From Thereva unica (Eukaryota > Arthropoda > Insecta > Diptera > Therevidae): 64,000 nt of DNA. Positions 1 through 11,228 of the stretch are shown here, piece by piece (the stretch's first letter is position 1; every line of letters begins with the position of its first letter). The notes under the pieces are model-generated. The model was given only the letters and a program-made list of their open reading frames with translations, made no database searches and was not told the DNA's origin. Both the position numbers and the translations under genes were made by a program. The stretch lies in contig OX465281.1 of NCBI GenBank assembly GCA_949987705.1, positions 31,914,942 through 31,978,941 on the forward strand, written 5' to 3'.

Positions 1-540
1 TTTTTTCAGCCCGTTAACAACGGATTTCTTTTGTTTCACAGATAAAATCCGCAAGGATCACAATCGTCGGTTACCTTGAACTCCCTGATAACATTTCTCT
101 TTTAGGCACTTCGATACCAACGTTTCTAACATTAACTCATCAGTGGGCATACCATTAATGCCCTCTTGTTGATGGTTATTTCTTTTGCTACCTCCAGGAC
201 CTCTTGCCACCAAACTGCTGGTATTTTTGCCTCTGGTGTATCGAACTAGAACATGCACAAGTTCAAGAGCAGTGAGGGTGAGTAAGCGAGACCTCTTCCT
301 TGAAACAGCAACATGATAACCTTATTCCATCCACCCCAGGGTTCAAGCCTTCTAGCTTAGCTTGAAATGTGTTCGGGCTTACTCCATACCCACCTTACCC
401 TTTTTTCCTCGACATTTTATACTTGAAACTTCTTTGGAGCTCATTGGGGTTGGGTCGATTATGCTAATTCAATGTTTTAGTCAAGTTCATTTGGATCATA
501 CATCCGGTTCTCTAGCTGAACAAGACCATCGCTAGAAGTA
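1..540. other. Unassigned sequence upstream of a LINE fragment
   Basis: No coding similarity, terminal repeat or RNA gene could be recognised here. Short open frames exist but show no familiar motif. It may be more decayed LINE sequence, because the adjoining stretch is clearly LINE-derived. Confidence 0.3.
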
Positions 541-1480
541 AATCTGATCACTTCAAAACGGTGTGCAGAGCAGAAGACTCGGACCCCTGGGACGGAGCCT
601 ATAAAATGGTTATATCAGCGGTCAAGGGCAAGTACTCTCCGCGGATCTTCACTCCGCGCTGCTTCAGAGTATAGTGTACGTCCTGTTTCAGGTGGACCCA
701 GAACAGGTGCGTGTAGTAACTGCAGTAGAGATTCTGGAGGCTGCAAAAAAGGTAGTATTCAATATTAAAGCAGTAGCATCTACGATAGCGCCAAACAGGT
801 TGCTGAAGTCTTCACAGCGTGAAGCCTGAGAGAGGGAATCTTCCCTGAGCGATGGAAACAGCAGAAGCTCGTGCACTTACCGAAGCGGCACAAGCCTTTA
901 GGGGGCCCATGCTCCTAATGACCGATATGTCTCCTTAATTGTACATGCAAACTTTTCGAGCGGGTAATCTGTAATAGGATACCCCCTAGATTCGACCCAG
1001 CAATTCGACTTTAGAAAGGCAAGGTCGACATGGTGGTGAGCATAGCAAGAGTCGCCATTTAGAAATATCACTGCTGCGCATTGATAACCTTCGACCCTAG
1101 CTAGGTTCCCCAAAGTACCTAGTGCGAATAGTAGCCGACTACCTTCATGGTAGGTCGCTTCATTGCGATTCGGAAGATGATCCGAAGATGTTTGGGACAA
1201 CATACGGTGTTCCATCCTGGGAACTATGTTGTGTGTGAACGAAGCGATCAGGGAAATAATAGCGTGGTTAGAACGCACTGGACTGAAGCTTGTTGAGCAC
1301 AAACTGAAGCGGTGCTGATCAGCAAACGGACATAAAGGGAACAGATCATCCACTCACAGCCCGCTCTAAGGTACCTGGGAGTGATGATCGACCGGAGGCT
1401 AAGCTTCAAAGCATACTAGGAGCGTCTGCGATTTGTGCAATACTCGGAAGAAAGCTGCTCACCGTTGGGGGACTAACGTC
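541..1480 (+). pseudogene. R1-like non-LTR retrotransposon, reverse transcriptase remnant
   Basis: The plus strand carries broken pieces of a LINE reverse transcriptase. Near 844-880 it reads PERWKQQKLVHLPK, the stretch just before the first catalytic block in R1-clade LINEs. From about 1235 to 1470 it reads NEAIREIIAWLERTGLKL followed by YLGVMIDRRLSFK (from 1372), the typical C-terminal palm and thumb region after the YADD motif. Stops and frame changes lie throughout, and the YADD core between the two parts was not found. The protein would copy its own RNA at a nicked target. There is no intact frame and no 3' tail. The clade assignment rests on motif wording alone; I am confident it is a LINE, less so of R1. 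Confidence 0.7.
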
Positions 1481-2483
1481 AACCTAGTGAATCAATATAG
1501 TTTTTTTAAAGACCTAGCTGCTAGACCGTTGCAGCCGCAACATAGATCGGCCACTTCAACAGACCACTTTAAGCTAATCAACCAAATGAACACTTCAAAA
1601 TACCATAAATTGTTCATGTTCACAAGCTGTTCATCCACCTTTTCTTGGGTCTTCCATAAATGGACCGAGTGATCCTCAATGATCTTCACGGGAGAATTTT
1701 TTTATTTTTAAAGCGAACTCCAGTTTGATATCTACCAAAATAACAGAAAAATAAAATACAACCATCGACAATCGAGTCCTGTAAATTAACTGGACTAAAA
1801 CTGGATAAGTTAGTGCCCATTTTCCATATCAAAGCGTTTCCTTTTTTACGATAAATGTTTTGTTTATGCCTGCGTTAATGTCGGTTCCCATCAAAATGCG
1901 ATTAAGATTCATACTTAATGAAATCACTCATAAACTGAATATAAATCACAATTACAGGAAAAAGCAGAAAGAATTTTTATTAAAATTTCCAGGTAGGCTA
2001 GTAGTAATAAAGGGTTTTTAAAGGCGATAGAACTGAACCTCGGGAGATACCAGCCGACAATGAATGAGTTAGATTCGACAATCCAATTATACCTTGATTG
2101 AACTGTCACAAAATGAACTTTCAATCAAGTTCTTTAGAACTGTATTAATTCAAATAGGTTGTATAAGTAAATGAATAGTTTCGAGTTCTTACTCAATCTT
2201 CTTAATGATGTGGGGTAAAGCCAGAAATGGAGCATTACGAACCTGAAAAAAATAGAAAAGAAAATATGAATTATTTGTTTAAAAAAGTATTTAGTAAAAA
2301 TTGTTAAACTGGAAAGTTTGAGGTTCTAGAACAAGGCGTTTTAAACATTCAAAAAATAATCGAAAATTGACTAAATTATATTTTTGTTATCTAAGATATA
2401 CCTAGATCCTCAAGCAGTACATGCGCATCGGATACGAATCTATCCACCTACACTATGCAGGGAAAAGGCCAAAACACCCATGC
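1481..2483. other. Unassigned AT-rich stretch
   Basis: No recognisable protein motif, tRNA or terminal-repeat pair. Short overlapping open frames on both strands look like chance. Confidence 0.3.
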
Positions 2484-2491
2484 CCATACAT

Positions 2492-2649
2492 TAGTGATGA
2501 GCAAAGATGGTCTTGTTTTTGCCGTCCTGTCTTGTTCTTGCATATTTAACAAGACCAAGAACAAGACTTAGTTATGCTTGCAAGAACAATAACAAGACAA
2601 GGCCAAGACTAGATTAGTCTTGTCCTGTTCTTCCATTTGCTCATCACTA
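2492..2649. mobile_element. Non-autonomous hAT-type MITE (158 bp)
   Basis: The element begins TAGTGATGAGC and ends with its complement GCTCATCACTA, and the interior is largely palindromic and rich in CAAGAC/GTCTTG words. It is flanked by an imperfect 8-bp direct repeat, CCATACAT (2484-2491) and CCATACTA (2650-2657). An 8-bp duplication and a TAGNG start are hAT hallmarks. It has no coding capacity and would depend on a transposase elsewhere. The same termini occur at 26006-26269. Confidence 0.75.
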
Positions 2650-2813
2650 CCATACTATACATTAGATCACATTTTAAGGGAGAAAGACGAAGATTTATGG
2701 ACAAGATGCCCGACGACGAACAGATTGGAAAATGACAAAATAATGTTATTAATACTATTACCTCCAACTTAGATGGAAGCCATCTTTATACTATGTATCT
2801 TGGAAAGTAGTAG

Positions 2814-3576
2814 TCTATAATATAAAAATAAGTCGGATTTTCCTTCCTGACGCTATAATTCCAGAACGCACGATCCGATTTCCTCGGTTTTGCATTCGTT
2901 GGAAAGGTCTCGGGCTCCGTGAGGTTTATAGCAAACAAATTTCAACAGAAAAGCAGGCGTTTGGTCCATAGCAGCCATTTCAAGAGAGCAGATGACCATT
3001 TTCTTCACAACCCCTTCGACATGGATATCAAATGAAAGAGTATGATAAGTAGACCACCATAGGCAATAAAGTATACTCAATATATCGTTTGGTCCATAGC
3101 GGTCATCTCCAGAGGTTGGATTACCATTATCTTCACACCCCTCGATATGGAATTCAAATGAAAGGGTATGATAATAGAACACCATAAGCAATATAGTATG
3201 TATACTCAATATATCGTTTGGTCCATGGCGGTCATCTCAAGAGGGAAGATGATCATTTTCTTCACTACCCCTTCGACATTGGTATCAAATGAAAGGGCAT
3301 TATAAGAAGAATGCCATAGACTATGTCTTTAGATTCATGGCGGCCATCTCAAGAGGGCGGATTACCATTTTCTTCACAACACCCGAGACATGGGTATCAA
3401 ATGAAAGGCTATGAAAAGTAGAACCCCATAAGCAATATAGTATACTCAATTTAAAATCCCAAAATCAATTTTCCCAGATTTGTTATTTTTTCACTATAGC
3501 TTTTTCCTATCGCAGACTGTGTCCCCATAATCTTATTTTATTGAAAGGCGTTGCAACGCACGCGGGTTTTTGCTAG
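2814..3576 (+). mobile_element. Helitron-like non-autonomous element
   Basis: The proposed 5' end starts TCTATAATATAAAAATAAG, close to insect Helitron 5' ends. The 3' end is CTAG followed by T, preceded 13 nt upstream by the perfect palindrome GCGTTGCAACGC (3548-3559), as expected for the Helitron 3' hairpin. There is no Rep/helicase coding sequence. Most of the interior is an array of units of about 110-130 bp. The base before TC is G rather than the usual A, which weakens the 5' call. Confidence 0.55.
2959..3445 (+). repeat. Tandem array, about four units of 110-130 bp
   Basis: Units begin TTTGGTCCATAGC or a close variant at about 2959, 3088, 3217 and 3328. Each holds the words TTCTTCACAACCCC, ATCAAATGAAAGG and GTATACTCAATATA. 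The same unit, in the opposite orientation, makes up the interior of the hAT element at 14338-15182. Confidence 0.8.
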
Positions 3577-4079
3577 TAGTTTATAGGTTTGATATCTTCT
3601 AACCAGGACGGACAGACAGCGTCTTTTGCATAAGCTAGAACAGAATAGAATGAAGAACGCATCAGTTTATGTTTCTATAGAGAAACAAATCACGATATAA
3701 CTATGACGCCACGTTTACAAATTACAAAGTTTACAAATTTCTGTGCGATAAGACAGCTTCAAAGTGCACTTTCGCGTTGACTTTGGGATGTAAATGTGGC
3801 TCGAGTGTGAAGGCGTGGTTGTCCAAGTACTTTCCATTATTCAATTTACATTATCAAAATCATATAAGTAGCACAAAGTAAAATCATGAACAAACCTGTG
3901 AAATGGTTTCGATGGGATTAAGAAAAGGTATTTTAAAAAAGGAGGGTGATAGAATCGATCTCTGGCACCGAACAAACTGGTCACCGACAGATAGTTTGTT
4001 GTTCAGAGTCGACATCTACAACCTTGATTGAAGGGGCGCTTTACTAGCTAGAGGTTTGGCTACCTAAAAAAAATCCAAT
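3577..4079. other. Unassigned sequence
   Basis: No recognisable gene, terminal repeat or tandem array was seen between the Helitron-like end and the following LINE debris. Confidence 0.3.
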
Positions 4080-5377
4080 GCAATGCAATTTTTGTGTAGG
4101 TTCAACGTGAATTGTCTGACAGGCCTGCAGAATCGCCTGTACTTCCGATTGAAAAATATTAGTGAGCGACAGAAAATTTTTTAGCTCCAGGCATCGAGTA
4201 CTCTTAGGTCTTTGGTGTGAAGATCTGGACGGAACAGATTTGTGATGTCATCTAAGGTTTCTAGGGCTAAAATATGTTTGGGGGCCCCTTTTATTATTAT
4301 TATTAGTATGTGATCAAGCCATATAGTGAACACCGCAGCCAAGTTAGGCATATTGTGCACATACTCCAGGAACGAAAGTTCTTCAGTGACCGGACTTGAC
4401 CGGGGCTTAAAAGCTATTTGATAAATGTTCTTCTTCTTAGCCAGATCAGAGCAGGACATTTACAGAGAATATGTGTGGAAGCCTTTTCGCTTTCGGCACT
4501 ATGTCTCTAAGGTTGGCACGTATCCCGAATTGAAGCTGGCTCTAAAGACACAGAAAAGATTATCGCGAATTTATGAGATTGAGAGGAACTTCTGAAGGAG
4601 GGCAGGAAAATGTCATCTCCTCTGGGTTGAAAAGAGGTAGCTGCACATTTAACCTTGCCCCGGTCGAAGGTGTTCTCAAAAAGGCTTCGGGAATAACGGT
4701 CTGGAATGGTTCTATGACTGTACCTAGCATCCTAGGAATAAGTCTGGAGGACTGACCCTGAAAAGTACTCGCTGATCAGGGACAGCAAGGATCAGAGAGG
4801 TGGAGAGGTTAAAGTCTGGCTCTCACAATGCTTCCTCCAGGCAGTCTTTTTGAAACTTCTCAACTCCTTAACGTGTGAGGGCAAACCTATATTCTTCACT
4901 TTGCCCAGCACGTTGTGTCCTATTGAACAATCTCCTTAATCACCTCCGCATTGCAGCTAGTCTGTCACTCCACCATGGTACTTTACCCAAAGGCTGGGAG
5001 GAAGAAACAGTGTTGCTGTTATTGTAGGAGGAGATCAGCACCACAGTGAGCTGCGTTGTAGCCATCTTTAGTTCACACATGATGCTAATAGAGCCAGGGG
5101 CAGGTTTGTCTTGTTCCATACCACTAGTGAATAATGTGGGTTTGTATGCCCTATTTTTACGATCAATGTTATTCATAACAAGATATTCTAGGAGACACTC
5201 ACTTCTCTCGTTTACATCGGAAATACCCAAAATAGAGTGGTGAGCATTTGGATCAAAACCGGTGACGAATTGTCGGTTCATCTGGTCCTCCTTTGGTCGC
5301 TTTAGGGAGTATGAAATTCCAAAATATCTATTACTAAAAACATATTTAATAATCGTACTTTTTAAACTCTGTGCCAA
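4080..5377 (-). pseudogene. R1-like LINE remnants: endonuclease domain and C-terminal zinc-knuckle debris
   Basis: On the minus strand, 5377-4940 reads through an AP-type endonuclease domain with the words GFDPNAHHSILGISDVNER and a final PWWSDRLAAMRR, matching the DANAHH and WWN..L..LRR signatures of R1-clade LINE endonucleases. The D before NAHH is kept, but the usual DAN is now DPN and the catalytic D/H near the C-terminus is not obvious. Further along, 4520-4400 resembles the Cys-His knuckle region at the C-terminus (THILCKCPAL), and about 4150-4110 resembles an RNase H start (SEVQAILQA). The order endonuclease, knuckle, RNase H is not the native order, so the locus is rearranged or built from several insertions. 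Confidence 0.6.
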
Positions 5378-7390
5378 GATCTCAGTCCATTAATTTTATT
5401 TTAGAGCGCTGCATACTTGAGTTTCAGACCCTAGCTTACTGTTTGATTGACGTTCAGATAGTAAGGCTATGGGGGTTTTAACTTTTTGGATTTCAATCTA
5501 ATTTTGGGGCCTCCGCTGCCTTGGGGCCGGGGCAATTCGTCCCAGTTTCCCCCCTTTGTGGCGGACCTGCCTGTCACCACCTAATTCCTCTCTCCTATTG
5601 TATTCGTTTTCCTCGTTTCCGCTGAGGGTTGTTTGGACGTCCCCAGTTGAAGGTCCGTAATAGAAGATTGAAAATAAGAAGTGGGATATAATATATCCGA
5701 AGTATGAGGGAGCTTGCACATTCCTCCTAATAACACGTTCAGAAATCGAGAAATCAGACCCTAAGCCTTTTTTTTTCTTAATATGTATTCAAAAATTCCT
5801 TATACTGCAGTATGATGATTATGAATCTTCATTCACGACGTCACGGCTGTGCAGATCCATAAAGTTTCAACCCTCTACAATCCAATCGCTTTTCGTTCCT
5901 CATACGTAACCAAATCCGTTTGCCGTGAAATCCACCCCCGCAACAAATTCCTGTTAAATTTTCCGCTTGTTCCGTTGCCATTTTCCGCAAATAAACTTTT
6001 TTATTCCGAATTTAAAATCGCATAAACTTATTTTGGAAACACACCACCGCAAGCCGTTCGTTGTTGGCTGACGTCGCCCCAGTGACCTTTTTTGGATAAG
6101 ACCCCCCAGCCCCCAATTTATTATTATTTTTTTTTTCTTGGAGAAAGTATTAAAAAACATTCAGAATTATTATTGCAAAGCGGCGGGAGGGGCAGGGGTG
6201 CAAGCCAACAACCTCGCAAGAAAGTAAGAGTTGGAATCTGGACAATTTATTGTCGTCATAAAAACTCTTCTAGACTTGTCTCTCCACCATTAACCAATCC
6301 GTCGTCTATAAAGAGTCCCCGGGAGAAAGTCAAGCAGATTTCTTCCATCATCGATGGAATTCGGCGCTCCGCGCCTATCCGATTCGAGTCATATGGAGGA
6401 AGACATCCTGTTGTTGTTGTTGCTGTTGTTGTTTCACTTTCGTCACCATAATCGTAAGTTTCAATTTAAACCGCGGCTTTATAGCTCCGCCGCCCTGTGT
6501 GTTCCCTACATGGGGGCTCCACTCCGAAATTGCGCACTCATGCAGATTCCATCCGTTTTTTTTTTTTTTTTGTTTTTATTCCGATGCAAAACCAGCGGCG
6601 AAAGTAATAAACAAAAATCACCGAAATCGGCTTAAATTTATTATTGTCCTTATTTATGATAAGCGTCGTTGAGCCGCAGTTGAATCCTCGCTGCCTTTCG
6701 ATCGCTTTTTGGTGTGTTGTTTTTCAAGGAGGATTTCCATTTCATGGTTATCGATGGCGGTCTGAATTGTGAATTACTTAAGAGCGGATTTTCGGCTACG
6801 AGGAGCAGCGACTAGACATTAATAAGCCTAAAAGTCTTTTGCACGTATCACGAAACAGCGGGGATGCTTCTGCTTAATGTCGCAGCTGTCAACGGGAGAT
6901 GTCTTTCTGGAAATCGTGGCACTTCTGAAATAAAAACAACTATGTAGACTTAATTACAATAACCACAAAATCAAACAATCTAGACAAGATCTTTCCTCTG
7001 CTCGCAACTTACTTAGTTACGCTCCTTTAATACCTCATGGGCCATAGTTCTAGCTCGTCCAACTCCACGGGTTATTTGTGAATTCCAGTCAAGAGTATGT
7101 TTGGAGTTTTCGCTTAGGGATCGGTTGAGGTGGTTTTGGCGATGCGTTTGCCTAGTAGTCTACTTCCCGAAATTTCTGATGCCATAAGCCGTTTGGGGAT
7201 ACGATTGTCCTCCATCCAGCCTGCCAGTCTTAATCCGTTAATTTTTATTAAAGATGAGAGTTCTTGGTCGTCAAAAATCTCATACAACTCGCTGCTATAC
7301 TTTCTTCCCCATATTTCATCTTCCCTCTTAGAGCCTATTATTCACCCAAGAACTTTTGTCTCAAAGCAAACCTATTGATTGGTTCCTATA
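5378..7390. other. Non-coding stretch with simple repeats
   Basis: No gene could be recognised. It contains a T-run near 5767-5778, a TTG/CTG trinucleotide stretch (about 6410-6440) and a 16-base T-run near 6557-6572. Sequence character differs from the flanking transposon debris, so this may be single-copy intronic or intergenic DNA. Confidence 0.35.
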
Positions 7391-7635
7391 TATCAGTGGT
7401 TTTCAAACTTTATGATTCTGCCCCCATCCTGTTACATAAAAAACTCTTGGGGCCCCACAATCAAATATGGAAACTTGTTTACTGTTACTATGTAGGTGAA
7501 GTGCGCCATCTAGACCTTCGGTATTTCAACATTGAATAACTCCGGCATTTTTTAGCCGATTTTGACAAATGAGCAACATTTATTTAGGACATTCTTTACC
7601 ATTTACTTCAAATTAGTTTTTGAATACAATTTCGA

Positions 7636-8100
7636 TTAAATGAACTGCATTCGATACGGAAAAGCATCTTCTTTGGCTCGGATGTTAGCTTTGAGTTCGT
7701 CAAGCGTCTTCAGGCTTGCTGGCATAAACTTTACAAGAACTCCATCGTAGTGGCTGTGATGTGGCAAGGTGCGCCTGACTTGTTGAAAAAGGTTCATCAG
7801 ATCCTTTTCACGCTTTTTGGGACACACAAAAAGCAACAACATCCAACGATAGCATGCGTCGTCGTCGAGGATTTCTCGAACTTTGAAGAAAAATGGTCCA
7901 ATGATGGTTTTTGAGGACACTCCGACCCAAAGAGTGACTTTCACGTGCAGTGGTATTTCGTGAATGACGCGCGGGTTCTCTGTTCCCCAAATTCGTCCGT
8001 CATCAAAATTTTGTCCCATAAATCTGGCTTGGCATCGATCATTCTTGCGACGGCATTTACATATTGCAAGCAACGCGGCTTGCTCGTTGGCAAAAACCAT
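7636..8100 (-). pseudogene. Tc1/mariner-superfamily transposase fragment
   Basis: A 154-residue open frame contains DDGRIWGTENPRVIHE and LHVKVTLWVGVSSKTIIGP, the stretch around the second half of the catalytic core in insect Tc1/mariner-type transposases (WGTENPHVIHE, VTVWCGVS..GIIGPYFF). The C-terminal DELKANIRA also fits the family's end. The region that should supply the later catalytic Asp/Glu is altered. The expected N-terminal DNA-binding domain is absent; upstream the sequence runs directly into the fold-back element at 8159-8901. The intact protein would cut and paste DNA at TA sites. I am fairly confident of the superfamily, not of the subgroup. Confidence 0.6.
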
Positions 8101-8158
8101 TAGTTAAGTTGCACTTTGTATGGAAAGAGATGAAGATCTCGCTTTATAATCCCCCTTA

Positions 8159-8901
8159 TAGTCCATTCAAAACGCGCGTTATGGTGTTCCAAAATAACAC
8201 CGTTAAGAAAATCGAACCCTAAACGTTTTTGGGGTCGCTGATCACGAAAATCGAGGTCCTGCGGTCCTAAAATTAGGGCGTCACCCCTAAAAATGCAAAA
8301 AACACCCCTTTTTAGGGGGTTTTCGCGATTATTTCAGTAATAATGAAAACTAATGCGATGAAATGCACTTTTTTAATATTTATTTGCGAAGGTGGTTGAT
8401 TAATACTAAATTAAGGCGAACTTAATGGTAAGGGGTACTCCTAAAGGGTTGAAACTACCCCTAAATTGGCGAAAAATGGCAAAAATTGTAAAAAAAAATT
8501 TCCCAATTTTATGCTTCAAAATAATTTATTTTTGCCTGACAGTACGCCCACAATCGAATTTGAAGCATAAACTTGAAAAAAAATTTACCAATTTAGGGGT
8601 ACTTTCAACCCTTTAGGAGTTCCCCTTACCATTAAGTTCGCCTTAATTTAGTATAAATCAACCACCTTCGCAAATAAATATTAAAAAAGTGCATTTCATC
8701 GCATTAGTTTTCATTATTACTGAAATAATCGCGAAAACCCCCTAAAAAGGGGTGTTTTTTGCATTTTTAGGGGTGACGCCCTAATTTTAGGACCGCAGGA
8801 CCTCGATTTTCGTGATCAGCGACCCCAAAAACGTTTAGGGTTCGATTTTCTTAACGGTGTTATTTTGGAACACCCCCCCTCCCCGCGTTTTGAATGGACT
8901 A
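8159..8901. mobile_element. 743-bp fold-back element with about 310-bp inverted arms
   Basis: The left arm (about 8159-8470) is repeated as a nearly exact inverted copy at about 8590-8901, leaving a loop of about 120 bp. The ends are TAGTCCATTCAAAACG and its complement. Flanking TTA occurs on both sides (8156-8158 and 8902-8904); a TA duplication with GTCC ends is an equally possible reading. Marks inside each arm include GGGGTCGCTGATCACGAA and CACCCC(T)nA blocks. No protein is encoded. A transcript across it would form a very long hairpin. Confidence 0.8.
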
Positions 8902-9114
8902 TTAGAGTCGGTTCACATATCTTTAATTCCTGAGATCGGCGGCGATACGACACATTTGGATTATCGGCAACACTCTCTATTACCGCTTCAACAACTTCAT
9001 TGGAGTTTTAAGCATGCACGCACAGCCTTCACAATTGAACGATTGTTTTCAAAATTCAACGCCTTTAATATACTTATAGCTAAAATGGTACTGAACGACG
9101 TTTCAGAATCTTGT

Positions 9115-9240
9115 ACATTTGTAGAAGCCTTTGTGTTGAAAGTCGTAATTCGACTGGATAGTCTTTTTCTTCAGCTCAAACAATTAGTCACGATACACAA
9201 CACGACATTCAGCACTTACAGTAGGGTATTTGTTTTGTGG
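9115..9240. repeat. Dispersed repeat shared with 33355-33565
   Basis: The words TGTTGAAAGTCGTAATTCGAC and CTTCTTCAACTCA-like blocks recur, in inverted orientation, around 33370-33460, where a fuller inverted-repeat element is present. This copy lacks clear ends. Confidence 0.5.
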
Positions 9241-9269
9241 CATAAAAGACTCTATTATCTCTTTCTTTG

Positions 9270-9773
9270 CTTCACTTATTTTTGTAGCTGTAGACCCCAA
9301 TGTAGACTGTTTTATCTAGGTTGTGTTCGTCGATAGTAATCTTTCTTCGCATTCTGAATGTTCCAGCTCTGGATTGTTGCATCACCTTTGTTTTTCTTCG
9401 TTGATCTCCAAGCCTATGTTCTTTGCCGCCATGAGGTTGTATTGATGCCAAAAAGGAACTTCCCAAGATATTCACGTCATCCGCATAACCAAGGAATTGA
9501 ACAGACTGCGTTGCTATTAATACACTTCTCTGGACTGACGTGTTGCTAAAGCAAGGTCGAAGAGCATTGGGGTAGCCTATCCCGTTGTCGTACTTCGAAC
9601 TCTTCTGTTACAATATTCTGGATCATTTGCCAGTAAACTATATTTGTTGCGAATTTGATCATTTGTATAAGTTTTTAGGAGATTCCTAATTTCAATATGA
9701 TCTCCTACAGCCTTCCTCTGTTTATAGAGTCATATGCCTGTTGAAAATCGATAAATATCTAATACAAATCTAC
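9270..9773 (-). pseudogene. RTE-like LINE reverse transcriptase, C-terminal half
   Basis: Minus-strand frames contain IDFQQAYDSIN-like sequence (about 9755-9725), then LIQMIKFATN, and finally NILGSSFLAS with NEEK/RRKTKVMQQSR after it, matching the FVDFKQAYDSI, palm-thumb and FADDxxxLG..EKTKYM blocks of RTE-type LINEs. Several frame changes separate them. The upstream part of the same gene resumes at 13188 on the far side of the LTR retrotransposon, showing that the LINE was already here when the LTR element inserted. Confidence 0.65.
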
Positions 9774-10258
9774 TGTGATATTTCTTTAAATACCTGGAGC
9801 AGCCCGAAGGCATTAACTCCTATGGAGCAGCTATAGAAGCATTAACTCCGATTAGTAAGTGGAGCAGCTATTGAAGAGCTTAAATCCCGGGCTTAGGGAA
9901 GTTTTTGGCTTCCCACTCAAACGTCAGTTTTACAACGACTGAATTTTATTTAATTAATATGCTCTATTTATATAAAATTGTCTTATACATCTATTCTACT
10001 CTAACTATAATTATCATTATTCCCACCTTAGGTAAATTGCCTTGGGTCAGCAATTTGCACGCACCGGGCCTCAAGAATTTGATGCACCCGTGTGACCTAT
10101 TTACGTTTTTACTTAATCGGGGAAAAATTGCAACGTTCAGTCTGCATGATTTGTACAAAAAAAACTCTGGTGTGTGACCCGTTAAAAATATTTACCTAAG
10201 GTGAAAAAAATGTGATTTGAGAAATATGAAAATGTATAATGGGAATGAGTGTATCACA
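9774..10258 (-). repeat. 3' LTR of the mdg1/412-like element
   Basis: 485 bp, TGTGATA...TATCACA. By eye it differs from the other LTR at about three places: an A/C change near 9890, one fewer A in a run near 10160, and a G/T change just after it. Confidence 0.93.
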
Positions 10259-10270
10259 CCTTCCCCCTCA
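10259..10270 (-). promoter_or_regulatory. Polypurine tract
   Basis: Read on the minus strand, GAGGGGGAAGG lies directly against the 3' LTR, where the plus-strand primer of an LTR retrotransposon is expected. Confidence 0.7.
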
Positions 10271-10368
10271 AAAAAGAAAAAAAAATTAATTAAATTTTTT
10301 TTTGTTCTAGCTATTCTACGTTACTTATGAATTAATAACTACCTACTTCTATTCTAGTATTAATATTG

Positions 10369-10401
<33 letters not shown>

Positions 10402-11009
10402 TAATTTAGGTATATAGATACACACAATTGCAATTTGTTATAAATGTATTTTATACCTTTATCTTTCAATTTTTATTAACCTATTCTTGTGTAGATAATA
10501 GTACCTTGTCACCTACTTTTAGCGATATCTGCCTGCAATCAAGATCACTGGCCTGTTTTCTATGTTCTTTTAGATGATTCTTGTACTCTATTTCCAAGGC
10601 TTTTAAATGCGGTTATATTTATCATTGTAAATATTTCACTTTCTGCAGAAAGTTTCAGAATCTTATTCTGAAATTGTTTATTTTTATATCTTTCCAATAT
10701 TTCGAATTCCTGCTCTAGTGCTGGTTCTACTCATTGGTTATAGTTTATATTTGTATACCGCTTATATAATATTTGTGCACTATATTTATTTCAATTTTTG
10801 ATTGCCTTTTATTTTTGGTAATAGTTTTAAATAGTACATAGTTCAGGTACTTGAGCTACTTCTGAGGGAGGTAATACTTCCGATATGCGCAGTTGATCAG
10901 GCTGCGTGGTTGCGTTTGTATTATCCAAGTTATCTTCTGTTGATGCTGGCTTCGTGCGTCTTGACATCGCGCGGGTTTGTACTTTTAGAATGTTTATCAT
11001 CTTTAGGTC

Positions 11010-11228
11010 CTAGATATCTATTCTTGATAGAGCGTCTGGTCCGGTGTTTTCTTTGCCTTTCACGTAGTGGACCTCAAAATCGAATTCTTCCAAGTCTAAT
11101 CTCATCCTGGTTAATTTAGATGATGGGTTTTTCATACCAAATAAATATGCTAGTGGTCTATGGTCTGTTTGTACTAGAAATTTTCGACCATATACGTATG
11201 GCCTAAAGTACGTTATAGCCCAATGTAT
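11010..11228 (-). pseudogene. Pol remnant: RNase H domain of the LTR element
   Basis: The minus strand reads ITYFRPYVYGRKFLVQTDH then PLAYLFGMKNPSSKLTRM and VHYVKGKENTGPDALSRI, the highly characteristic end of Ty3/gypsy pol RNase H (QTDHxPL, KGxxNxxADALSR), followed by a stop. It begins in the middle of the domain, immediately after the last gag codons and in a different frame, marking the internal deletion junction at about 11225. The domain would degrade the RNA strand of the RNA-DNA hybrid. Downstream, about 10300-11000, holds only decayed linker sequence; no integrase HHCC or DDE motif was seen. Confidence 0.85.

Noticed and set aside
7394..7412. CAGTGGTTTTCAAACTTT, resembling a hAT terminus
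   Set aside because: No matching inverse end with an 8-bp duplication was found downstream, so an element could not be defined.
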